Assembly (NCBI GenBank): GCA_048013815.1
Contig: CM106585.1
Location: forward strand, 496,001-560,000
Direction of reading: 5' to 3'
DNA length: 64,000 nucleotides
DNA from: Setoptus koraiensis
Taxonomy: Eukaryota; Arthropoda
Both the position numbers and the translations under genes were made by a program. Below are positions 49,997 through 61,520 of the stretch, one piece after another. The notes below the pieces were generated by a model. It made no database searches. It had not been told where the DNA came from and worked only from the letters and a program-made list of their open reading frames with translations. Within the stretch, counting starts at the first letter, position 1; every line of letters begins with the position of its first letter.

Positions 49997-51377
49997 ATGG
50001 TCCAAAAGCTTGGGAGCAAATATATTGGCATAAATTACCCGTCACGCTACTGCAACCTATTATTTATCTAACCTATTTCTCTAGTTAGGTGAGATTTGAC
50101 CTCAGATAATGGGCTCGCTCAAATTCAGCTTCGATTTTTTCCCCGGCAATCCTTTGTTTTTTTCTATTCTTTTCTTTGCGAAACAGTAACAGTTTAGCCC
50201 AAATAACAGCCATAATAGCTTCTCTATAAATGCTCCTCTCTTTGTAACCGAAAGCAAATTCATACAGGAACTATTTGTCATAGATGCCTGGCGGTGCCGA
50301 AACTGAACCGAACTAAACCGAAATGTTTGACCGATCGTTGGATCGTGTCTCAACTTATTTCTGTTCGGTCAGTTTGCTTCTAAAGTCGACGGTTATTTTG
50401 CGGTAACGTTTATTGAGTTCTTTATAACCGCCCTTTTAACTCACAGAGGGCCAGCATATATTTTGTTAAAGTTGATGAAAAGCAAGCCAAAACACGGCAT
50501 GTTTTTATCGAATCTGTCTGGTATAAGTAGCTTGATCGAAGTTCACTCACGTCTAACTGTAAGACACCATATTCAGTGTGTTCGCTTGAAATCAATGAAT
50601 CTTATAGGGTAATCGAAACCTCAAATTTTAGCCGATAACCGGTGAATTTTTCGGTTTCGGTTTTCTCTCTCAAAATAAATTCCGCTGTTTTCACCGGTTC
50701 GGATGACCGTCGACATCTCCGTCTGTGCGCCTGTCTAAATCTGGCTTCCCCTATGAGAGCCACAATGCTAATCTGGTACTTGCTACGATAACTAGACGTA
50801 ATAGCAATGATAACATTTGTTACGCTGGATTTATTGTGGCTTACAGGCGGTTATTTGCTTGAGTGGCCAGCACAGCGATCCTAATGCCCTTTTGCTGTTT
50901 GCATAACTTATGACAAAAGGCCAGATTTCAAATAAATGCTCCGCTATGAGTAGACTACACACAAAAATAGCCCTCTACACATTATGTTAGACTGGGCCCA
51001 GCAATAGTGATGCAATATTGTGAAAATTGCTGTATTTTCCATTCAAGAACGGAATGTCAGAAATTTTTTTGTTTGCTATAGAATCAACGGATACATTGGT
51101 CGATGAATACCTCGATCGACCAGTCGAATTCAAGTGAATTTTAGCTTCCAAATGAAATGCACACCATGGTTTTTGGTAGGAAACTTTTATTGCGCTCAAT
51201 CCCTAATTTCCTGGGACATTTTCACTTTCGAATGCTCTCGTGTTTTCATGTCCGCACTCTTTGTTTGCCATATGTTAGGATTGCAGTCACAGAGACGGAA
51301 CGAATCAGCAGAAACTCGCCAATGGAAAAAAGTGTCAGATTAATGTAGAATGGGGGTCTTAACATTAAAATCATGCA
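49997..51377. other. non-coding block with CCGAAA / AACCGG words
   Basis: CCGAA(A/C) words cluster at 50297-50322 and recur inverted (TTTCGG) near 50650-50665. An AACCGGTGAA inverted repeat is at 50637-50699. No gene is recognised. Confidence 0.5.
50637..50699. repeat. AACCGGTGAA inverted repeat
   Basis: AACCGGTGAA (50637-50646) and TTCACCGGTT (50690-50699) are perfect 10-bp arms, partly extended outward by CCG. The core resembles the Grainyhead site AACCGGTT. Confidence 0.7.
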
Positions 51378-51790
51378 TTAAACCACTGCCGATGATTAAT
51401 TCATTTCAGGCTCTTATGAATAGAGATCATTTTTGATTTAAACCATGATTAAAATAGGCATTTTTTGGTCGAAATGATTCTTAATATTTCTTGGCTTTAT
51501 TGAAATGGCTTTTACTGAAAAATTCTGGATCAAATGGTTTTTATTGGCAGTGAACCAATAGTGAATTGAACCATGGTCTAAACCTTGTTGATTAGTTCGA
51601 GTGCCAGTGTATAGTTGCGTGTTGCGGCGGATGGTTTAGATAAAAAAAAGAATAAGAAAAATGAATTAATCATTTCGTCGAAATAAAAGCCAATGGTTTA
51701 TACTTCTTGGAATAAATCACGCTAAAATCCACGATGGAAAAAAAATCCACTCTAGATTAATATGAGCTTTATCCATAAGATAAACCACGT
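51378..51790. repeat. cluster of AAACCA(T) words in both orientations
   Basis: AAACCA or TGGTTT cores occur near 51379, 51439, 51532, 51631, 51692 and 51781, with related GAACCA words near 51552 and 51568, in an AT-rich 0.4-kb stretch. They may be decayed short repeats or a transcription-factor site cluster. Confidence 0.45.
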
Positions 51791-54700
51791 CTGATGTTGT
51801 TACCAACTTCCTTTCAAATTACTAGTGTTTTAGATGATACTAACAAGACCAGCATATCTGCCGACAAAGGAGCTGTGACTGAAGCTGGCAGAACAGTTGG
51901 CTATTTTATGTGAAAATCCGTCGCTAACCTGTGAACCCGAGCTTTACGATGCGTTCATTTTTTTTTTCAGGTGTGACTACACTTGGGGGAGGCTACTCTC
52001 AATATTCACGCCTAGTTGATTCGTACTCCAACTTCCGAATTTTGCTTCTGTTTGAGAGGACTTTCTTTTCATGTGCTAGATACGCATGTGGAGCTATTTC
52101 GATCAGAACAGACGACCTGCTATCATAAACAGTAGACACTTTCGGGCTCCAAAAAGACCAACACAAAGCCATTCAGTTGTTTGTGCGAAAGATAGAAACT
52201 TCTTTTATTCATTTCGACATTTTTGGTCGAATATTGTCCGTCTCTAATGAGTGTTGCGCCGGACCCAAATGAGTTTCGCGTTTTGAGAAAGAACCTTAGA
52301 GCCTCGTTCTAAACATTAATTTATGCAAATAGCCACGCAAAACTTGTGCTGACCTTGTTCTACATCCTCTCAATCTACACATATCCAAGCATTTTGTTTT
52401 ACCTGAAGTTTACAAATAGCCGTCAGCTAATATTTAATCGAGGTGAATACATTATTATGTTTGCCTTACCATCAAACCAAAGTTTGTGTGTGTGTATCGG
52501 GGGCATAATTACACCGCATGGTAGTACAATTATATATTAGATAACATTATATCACAGGTGAGGTGTGTCGTTTATGGGAGTCATTATTTTAGCCAGCGAA
52601 TCGCGCCTGCCCTCTTGAGATGCTCGACTGGGCGTGAAAAAGATTATCAATTCTCTTTTGCTGCATTTTTACTTATTTCAACATTTGCACATTCACTTTT
52701 GGCTGGCCAAGCTCACTTATTCTTGCCACTGTAGCAATGCCACACCATCCGAATAGATTGTGTTACATTAGGTGGGTGCCGGTCAAAGACATGGAAAGTG
52801 CAACTCGCATTCCAGCGAGTTTCTGGTGGACTTTACAGCAAAGTGCGAGAGAGAGGGAGAGAAAGAAAATAATGGCGATCATTTAGAATCGCTTGATTTA
52901 ACTTGAGTGTCAATGAGTCCATAGATGAGTGGCCAGCGAGTGTATATGAGCGTCGATTATTGCCGATGAAGAATAGCCGGCCAACTAACTCGGTAGCTGC
53001 TGAGAGGCAAGCCAAGTTTATTGATGAGTTTGTTATGTAAGTTTGGCGCTTATTATAAATGCAAGCTGTGTGAGTGTGTGTCTGTCTGGCGTTGGGCCCC
53101 ATTCTGTGTGTGACTGGAACGCATTAATATGCAACTATGGCGAGCGAGAGGTGCCGAAAGTTTTTCCTCTCTCACTCTAACTTTCTCTTGGAAATTGAAG
53201 GTTATCCTTTATTGTTTACTATTCACCATTAAGCCAGTTATGTAATGCATAAACATACAGCCGGAGTCGTGTGTGTGCTAATATATCAAAAGAATGATGC
53301 GCGCCCCCACCCCCACCCCCATATTCCACTGGCAGAACGCCACAAAACAATATATATTTCCTCTTAGGATATAATATCAATATCCGCCACTAAGCGATAC
53401 ATCAACAAGGATGGATACAAGTTAGATTGGTGTCGGCATTAGCGCTTATTGTCAACACAAAACCATTACCATACTCGATGCCGGAGCTTGCCGAGTATGA
53501 TGTAAAGATGGCATTCGCATTTAATATCTTCTCGAATATTCTCTGTACATTTTCTACGCACACTCTCAAGATTGATTCTTGCCAGTGACTATCATTTTGG
53601 GCCGATACTTGCAACTCACCAAGGCGCACATACGAGGAAATTGGAGGCGATAGTATTTGTGAGAAAGAATCATAAGAGAAAACCAACGTTTATATTTAGA
53701 TTAGGGCTGGCAAGATCTTTTGTGTGTGTGTGTGTTTGTTGATGGCATATACACACATACGCCATGGCAAACACACATCAGCGATAGATTAAAATCAAGA
53801 TATTGTATCATAGTATTGGGTGCTGGTCGGAAACGGAAACGCGTAATTGTGACAACACCGACAAAAGGCACAATGACAAAAACCAGTTAATGGTTTGTGA
53901 ATATTTATAATCAGCACACGCTTCGTTAGATGTGTGCTATATGCGTAACATAAACAACATGTTATGTAACATAATGTTGTAACTGCAAACGACTACAAAA
54001 CATTACATGACATTTAATCGCTAATAAGAGAGCGTTGTTCATTCCAATTAGTTAGACACGATAGCGGGTGCAATAGACAAAAAGGCTTCATTGTTTACTG
54101 TGGTATGGCTAATTAAGACTGATTATACTCATTGTGCTTATTGTAGTGACATATGACAAACGAGCAACATCGAAGCCTGTTTTGTGGCAGCCACAAACAA
54201 ACCAAGGAATCAGCGAACCAACCAACGAAAGAGAAAAATCTTGGTTCAGTTGCCCGTGCGCACGTCTTGTTGGTGTTGGTGCGTCTCGACAGAGAGCGGC
54301 CCCAATAAAATGCTGTAGAGATTAGTGGGTTCAGACGCTCTCATGTTGAGACGCTGAATGCGACTAGCGCAACGTGCACGATGCTTGTAACCTCGACAGC
54401 CGGGGTCCAGCGAAAACAGATGGGACCAAAACAAAACAAAGCAAAACAAAACAACCAGTAGGCCTACCCAACAAAACATTACACAACAAACTGACGATCG
54501 AACAACATGTTCTCCTTGCTCTACTTAGAAATTCGTCAGGCTCCCCCCGTCAAGCAAGCCTTCGCTCGTTATCTGTGGCCGTCTGGCGTGCGACGACAAA
54601 GTCGACACCACTCACTCTCACCGTGCTCTTTCACCTAGCGCCGCCGTATTGATACATTTATCTAGGCTACTGATTGCAATGCCATTCAAATAGCAAGTGC

Positions 54701-54803
54701 ACTTAGTGTTTGCACAACGGCTCACGGAAGTGGCACGCCGTTGGATCAACCACCATGACGAATCAACCTGACTGTGTCTGTGTGTGATGAGAAAAAGGCG
54801 CCA
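51791..54803. other. non-coding block, no gene seen
   Basis: Contains a strong acceptor-like (T)nCAG at about 51959-51970 without coding sequence after it, a GA tract at 52847-52860, a C-rich run CCCCCACCCCC near 53303-53320 and a CAAAA repeat at 54427-54453. Confidence 0.5.
54427..54453. repeat. (CAAAA)n repeat
   Basis: Five-base unit repeated about five times with one G variant. Confidence 0.8.
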
Positions 54804-54832
54804 CTGACCAGTGGTCAGCGATCACTGATCGC
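54804..54832. repeat. two adjoining palindromes
   Basis: CTGACCA-G-TGGTCAG (54804-54818) is followed with one-base overlap by GCGATC-ACT-GATCGC (54818-54832). Confidence 0.8.
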
Positions 54833-57800
54833 GGCCGTGCCAGAATTCCCATGACGAAAACACCCCACACATGCCGTATCTGTTTCACGGAACAGATTGT
54901 AAGTCAGGTTGGTTTGTGGCCGAGTCGGTAATGGTCACAACCAAACTCGAACCGGCCGCTATGTTTATTCGTCTCCCTTTTTTATTTGTTTTGTCCATCT
55001 ACTCAAACGCTGCTGCCACCAAAATGTATCAACGAAAGAATGCAATGCTCCGGTATCAGACAAATCCATTAGTTATGCCCTTTCTCAATTGATCTGGATA
55101 AGATATGCCGATGTTACGCTTTTCGCTCGTTATGATTTCAGTTTGCTCACCATAACTAACAATGTTTTGCCTCATCTTTTTCTACGCTCTGTATAGCTCG
55201 CCTCATCATCTCAATCGGTTGGTCACACATGAACACCTTTGGACGTTATTGGACAATATTGATGGCACCAACAACCAAATGGACAGAAACGAATAAATAT
55301 TATTTTAGCTGATTCAGCACTGTTGGCGTCTCTCAGGTTAGTAAACATCACGTTCGCTGGTCGGCGAGCCGAGAGTTCTTCTCTTGTAAACACTTTTCAA
55401 CAGCATGCTCGAACGATTCTTTTAAGAAACTTCTTGAAGCCGGTTATTGCCGTTCATAAATCGTCCATATCTCGGTCTTCTTCGTTCCTTACACCGTCCA
55501 ACGATAATGTTATGATTCGTTGCGATGCGCGAAATTGAATTGATTTTGATACTTTTTCGAGCGTGCCCACTATGATCTGGTTAAATCGAAATTCTATCCA
55601 CCACGAAATTCGATGTTAACCACAAATGCTGAATCAAGTTTATTAAAAGTGAAATTCTTCAGTTCTCAACACTTTGAACTGCTTTATTGAGGCTGCTTTT
55701 CTTCAGTCCATCCCAACTCGAATTGTTCTCTGGTTGAAAATGGACGAGTTTGCAAATCGGAAAATGCGTCGAAATGAGTTTTGTCGGGATCATCGCAGTT
55801 TCTGTACGAAAAAATCTTTTCCCGAGTCAGGAAACGCATTATAAATGACCACTAGATTGGTTATTCCGTCGTGCAAATAAACTTTGCTGGTTTACTTCGG
55901 GTTTGTTATGTCTGTTCTCATTGCGCACATACTAAGTTTCTATTTCGGAAAAAAAATCCGGGGAATCCATGACCCTACAAAACAAAATGTGTACATTTAT
56001 TTGTGAAAAAACCTTTTTCTCGGACAATTCTTATTCTATTAGAATTAGGTTGATTCTATATGCTTGAGACATGTAAATCAATTGAGTTTCCGTATTCTCT
56101 AACTTCACCAATCAGCAGCTAGATATCAATGTTGATATGGGGAATTTCGGAGTTTCAGAAAAATCAGAAAAATTGGTTTTCATCTGACTTTGTTAGCTGC
56201 TATACCAATTGTCGCGCTTGAATAGGTAGGTAAATCCAGGGTGAGGCAGGTATATTAGACTCTTGAATTTACATTCTAGCTTCAGGTACATTCGAATCAG
56301 CAGAAATCCGAGTTTGCTACCGCTACAATCGACTGAATGTTCAGACTGAGTCCGGTAAGTGCAGCAGGATGCGTGTGGTTGACTAATAGATACCTTTCGG
56401 TACATCGGCACTGAATTGCTCTACTGTGAGTTTTAGTTGCGTAACATTTTTATTGAATGCAGCATAACAATAAGATATTGCACTGCAGGAGTTCGACATA
56501 CATTATAACATTAAATATAGAAATGCAAGGAGATACGTTGCTCGCAGCTGCAACTCAGAAAACCGTTGTGAACGAACCGTTGAACCTGATGAACCTCAAA
56601 CACAAATCCATAGCCGGTCCTGAGCGGTTTTCCAACGTTTATCCTCTTGGATTTCCTCTAAAGCCATCCATCTAATATAGGGACGATGCTAACATAAGTG
56701 TTGGTATATCACACAACGACATGCATTAGCAATATTGTAATATGCAATAATGTAATGTGCGTACGAGGTTTCTCTGGACATGCTTTCAACATTGAATTAA
56801 TATGAATCAGTTGATTATGTAATTCATCTAGAGTTGGTGTAAGCTACGCAGCCCACGTCTCATGATGTTTTTTGCATGACTACTATTATATTCCAACCAG
56901 AATGGCTTATATTGATAAAAATTGAGAGCCGAACGTATCTGTCTATTCGATGAGAAAAATTTTTGCGATAGCGCGCCTACCGTTCGACATTCTGGTTCAA
57001 AAGGGGTCCCGAGAACTACAAATTATGATATATTAATACGTTACAGATGTGCAGGGCTGCCATACTCTAACAAAAAAAATGGATCTGAACTTTCAACAGT
57101 GACCGAGGGAGCATTCAGAAGAGTGGAAAAAATTTCCAGAAAAATCCTAAACTCTCTGTGAGAGAAGTGGCTGCTTAATTTGATATGAGCTTGTCATCTG
57201 TCCAAAAATGTAAAATACAGCTAGACACAACCATGTAAAAGCGTCAGAATGCCCCATTATATAATGAAAAATAGTGAGCTAAGTGTAAAGAGTCGTGCCG
57301 GAAGTTACTGAATAGAGCCGCACTGCAACGCGATGAGGTAATCATCACGATGGTCCAGATCAATCGTCTCATCGATCGTTCGTCAATTTAGTGACAGGTA
57401 CTGATGTTCCAATAACAACTTATGTTATGCCTAAAACCAATTTGGACAAAAAAAAAATGAAATATGGCAAGCGATCGCCTCGAATGAGAGATGCTTACTA
57501 TCTGTCGCACTGGATGGCAATTAGGCTGCCGATAGTCGCCTCCATAAGTGTTTGAAAGCGGTTTTGATTCTCTGGATCGAGCAATTTTGTGATATGAGAG
57601 TGTCTCTTTTTGGCCGACATGGCCACCCATCACTATGCCAAAAGTGTCACTGACTCGATCCTGGGTAAACGTACAGGTAGGTCTATAAATGTTCGTGTGA
57701 GCCAAAACGACGTGACTATTTATATGTCGCATGCATGCATAAATTGCTGCTAATCAGTTTTTAGCCGATGGTCATGATTAATCACTCTGACTTATTGATT

Positions 57801-59668
57801 AATATTGTGCGAGTTAATTCACGGGACTCATGATGGTATAATCCAGTTGTGCCAATTCTCGAAACCGCTCCAAATTCACCTAATTATAGTGCCAACGTGC
57901 ATTGAATTGGAAAGGAATACAAAGAGATAGATTCATACAGTATAATTGATGCTGGTGGCAGCTCAAGAAATGTGTTGTTTGCTGCTCATGATGTTTTTGT
58001 TATGCTGAGGCATCGAGGCGCTAGGCTTCGGGATGAACAAAGGTGCTAGATAATCATGATTGTGCCGAAAAAATGGACGCAAAAGACAGGCAGTTTGTTC
58101 ATTATAATAATATCATTATGGTCAAAGCTGCGACGTCGTTAATTGTTGCTATTGTTGCTGGTGTCGCTGATTTGCAGCAACATCAGACGGTGAATTTTCA
58201 GATTCAGATGCAAACCTATGTGCGATATAATACAAAAAACCCTACAATGGATAGATAAAGCAGCGACCCCATCTGGCCAATCTAGTTGATTGAGGCCATG
58301 TTGTTTTTGCACATAATGAATGCCTGTGAGCTAGCTCATGATTGATTGCCACTGTCTATTGTCTGCTGTGTGCTGTATAAAACAACCCAATACAGGACAA
58401 AACCAAACTAAACTAAATATGTATACATATATATATATATATACAGAGCTATGTTGATAACGGTTATTTTACTATAAGCGTAGACAATGGTAAAATTGAT
58501 GTAGAGACAAACTGTCTTTAGTCGATAATGAACTCGTTCCCGCTTTGTTTGACGTAACATAACGTAACGTAAATGTGCAAAGCAAAGTTTAGGTACACAA
58601 CTGACTGAGAGAAGTTAGTAAAACTTATTAACTTGATTCAGTCAGAATGAGCGAGGGAGAGGGTTAAATCGCTCTAACTGTGGGCATGATTAATTATTGT
58701 CTGGTAAAACTGCCATTTTCAGAGCGTCTATCGGATTTATGCAGGCACTAACATCAACAAATGAACCTCATACCAATAGATGTTGCGAAGCACAATGCCA
58801 ACTAACGAGCTAATGATTAAATCAAAAAACCCATCCGCGAGAGCGTTCTGAACAATGTTTGTTTTGAACATGCAGCTTCGGAAGCCAGCACTGGATTTGC
58901 CTGATAATTTGGTCGCTTCCATGTTGATGCATCACATTATCTGTTCGATCTTTTCCTTTTATCGTTTAACCAAATTAAATTGTGGGCTGTTACGCAACGT
59001 TGTTTGTTATCGGGCTTTATTCTCATTTGTGAGTTTATAGTAACCGATCTAATCAATTGAGAGGTCCGCACATACATGAGTATAAATGTGTGAAGTAATA
59101 ACCGAGTCACAAAATAATAATCGAGTTTTCGAAATTCGTTAACTGATGGAGCTTACTCGTTGACAACTGAAATCGCAAAAAAAATAATGGCAAAAAAATA
59201 ATCGCTAAAACATTACATCGACAAGCCAGCCAGTAGTTGTGAAATTCATGGGTGAACTTGAGTATAGTTTTGCTGTTGCGAGTCACCTTTCATCATGGTG
59301 TCGTATATTGAAAAACTAACCTTGGTTATATATATATAAATATAATTCGCTACAAGTGAAATGATCAGCACCTGATGAATTGCAACAAAGTCAGATTTAC
59401 GCCCACAACTGTCACCAGTTTTTGTTGTTGAGTCTGTGTTTGTTTGCATCATAACTCAACGAAAGCTTCTTTCTCGAGAGAGTCGTGCGTTATCTTGTCT
59501 TGTCTTGATACCTGATCTAAACAATATTTCATATTGTCGTTGTTCAGCCATCACAGCTGTCGACAACAACAATAACATCGCTAACAGCCAGGCCCATTTG
59601 GTGCCCATTTGCCGGCTAAATGGCTGGGCAAGTGTTCCTAGTCCAGCAGTGTTCTCTAACTCTCATAG
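54833..59668. other. non-coding block, no gene seen
   Basis: AT-richer, few simple repeats apart from an AT run at 58427-58444. Open frames (54871-55196, 57388-57732) lack domains. Nothing else is recognised. Confidence 0.5.
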
Positions 59669-59699
59669 TGTGTATGTGTGTGTGTGTGTGTGTGTGTGT
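59669..59699. repeat. (GT)n microsatellite
   Basis: GT run of about 31 bases with one A interruption. Confidence 0.92.
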
Positions 59700-61463
59700 T
59701 AGAACAACAGATAAATGGATAAACAAAGAATAAGCTGTTTGTATAAACGGTGGTTGTTGCATCAACCACGTTGAGTTGTGATGCCCGATATGAGAGATGA
59801 ATGATAGCAGCGAGGCATGACGTAATAGTCAAGTTATGGCCCCGATGGTTGAATGCCTCGCGAGTTCTTTGGTGGACGCGATGATGATAATAGTAATAAT
59901 ATAATATGATGCTATGTTATATTGAAGAGCTTGGCTAGGCTGTTTCTCTCGTAGTTGCAGTTGGAGAAAATGGAGAAAATGCGGAAAATGCAGCCAATGT
60001 GCGATATGTGCTGTTGTTGAAGAGCACAACTTTTACAAGAATTACCCACAAGCGGACCGTTTATACAGCCAGTCACATATATGATATCACTAGTTATTGC
60101 GGCCAGCCAGTGAGTCAGTGAGCGACCAGAATTAGACAGATGATTCATTCATATTCGTACATACATAAACAACGTGCCCCCTCTTTGTCTTACTCTCACA
60201 TGGCAAATGCACAGTGAGCTGACCGCATGCCACAACCTCTTGACCGTCATAGTTGCGTCATCTTGCGTATAGTGTGCGTTTGATGATAACAACAACAACA
60301 AACAACAACAACAGCAATAAGCATAAGATAGATAGAGACATCATCGCTTGATCACTAATGTCTTGCTGTCAGTTGTAATTGCTAGCCAGCGCTTGCAAGC
60401 CAGAGACAACAACAGAGAGACATTGGTCAGTGTTAGGTGGCCCTCGCAAGCCACTTGAGCAAGGCACAACCTAAACAACAATATCGGTAGCTGGGTAGAC
60501 CAGTGTGTGGGTGCACGAGATACCCTCGCAAACAAGTGCAATTGTTTAATTTGATAGTGCCAGCTCTAAAGTAGTGCCACTGCTTGTACCTCGCTGCCCA
60601 CAATCAGGGTATCGTGATGATGATGATGATGGTCATCTATGTCGAGTTGTTGTATATAGCTGGTGCTGTTGTTGTATTCTAATTAGAATTTGCTCATTTC
60701 TTTGCACTGCGCGCTCATCATACACTATTGCACTGTTCCAACAATGTAATACAACAGCGACTAGTGGCACGCGCAAAAGGCCACTTGTGCCACATTCAAC
60801 AACAAATGTGCAAATCGCGCACGCACAGAATTGTGGCCTGAGCAGAGGGCACATAGGGGCACTGGCGACTTGCCAACTAGTGTCCGACGGTGTTAGTTGT
60901 GGCCAGTTTCGTTCCATCAAACTGACCAACGATCACGGCGAGCCTTAAAACCATTCAATCATGGCGCTCAAACCAAACAGCCGACCAACAGCAATCATTC
61001 CGAGGGCCGATCGCAACAACACTGCACGTGCTTGGTGCATCGTGTAAAACTGGCTAGCCGCTGGAATGGTCATTTATCGAAACCGACGCTCACCATTCAT
61101 GTGATGCTATCTTTATCTGTATGTGTGTCTGTCACTGTGTAGCTCATCACGATATCCAGAGTAGAATAGATTACATCAGGTGCCGGCACAGTAGCTGTGC
61201 CAGTTGACCGGAAATAGCTCAGAATAGTGGGGATAATGGTTGTTGTTGTTAATAAATTTTATCCATTCCACTCCATCATGCTATGTCGAGCCATGGCAGC
61301 TACACAATGTTTAGCGCGTGTATATTCATTAAGTATGGGCTGGTGGCAGTAACTAGATCAAGCCAGTAGAGTTGTTGATAATACAGCTAGCTGCTATGCA
61401 CACATGAACAAAAATGATGATCATATTTCGCTTATCTTTGCTTGTTAGAAAGCAGAGATAAGC
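59700..61463. other. non-coding block, no gene seen
   Basis: Contains an AAC-rich run near 60286-60317 and a GATGAT run near 60615. The overlapping frames at 60574-60948 and 60633-60929 are Cys/Ser-rich without a domain. Confidence 0.5.
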
Positions 61464-61476
61464 TGTCACGAGCCAT

Positions 61477-61520
61477 GTCACGTGACGTGACACACTGCTG
61501 CCGGTTTTATTGAACCGGCA
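61477..61520. promoter_or_regulatory. palindromic cluster: GTCACGTGAC E-box and AACCGGCA hairpin
   Basis: GTCACGTGAC (61477-61486) is a perfect palindrome with a CACGTG E-box, identical to the CLEAR element bound by TFEB/MITF. Twelve bases on, TGCCGGTT (61499-61506) and AACCGGCA (61513-61520) form an 8-bp inverted repeat. The arrangement suggests an enhancer but is unproven. Confidence 0.4.

Noticed and set aside
49531-50088. Leu-rich, Val/Ala-rich and Asn/Ser-rich frames across the CAG/CAA tract
   Set aside because: They are six-frame readings of a simple repeat with no flanking domain.
51931-52128. Possible exon after a strong (T)nCAG acceptor
   Set aside because: The frame has no domain, and a polypyrimidine run plus CAG occurs by chance in T-rich DNA.
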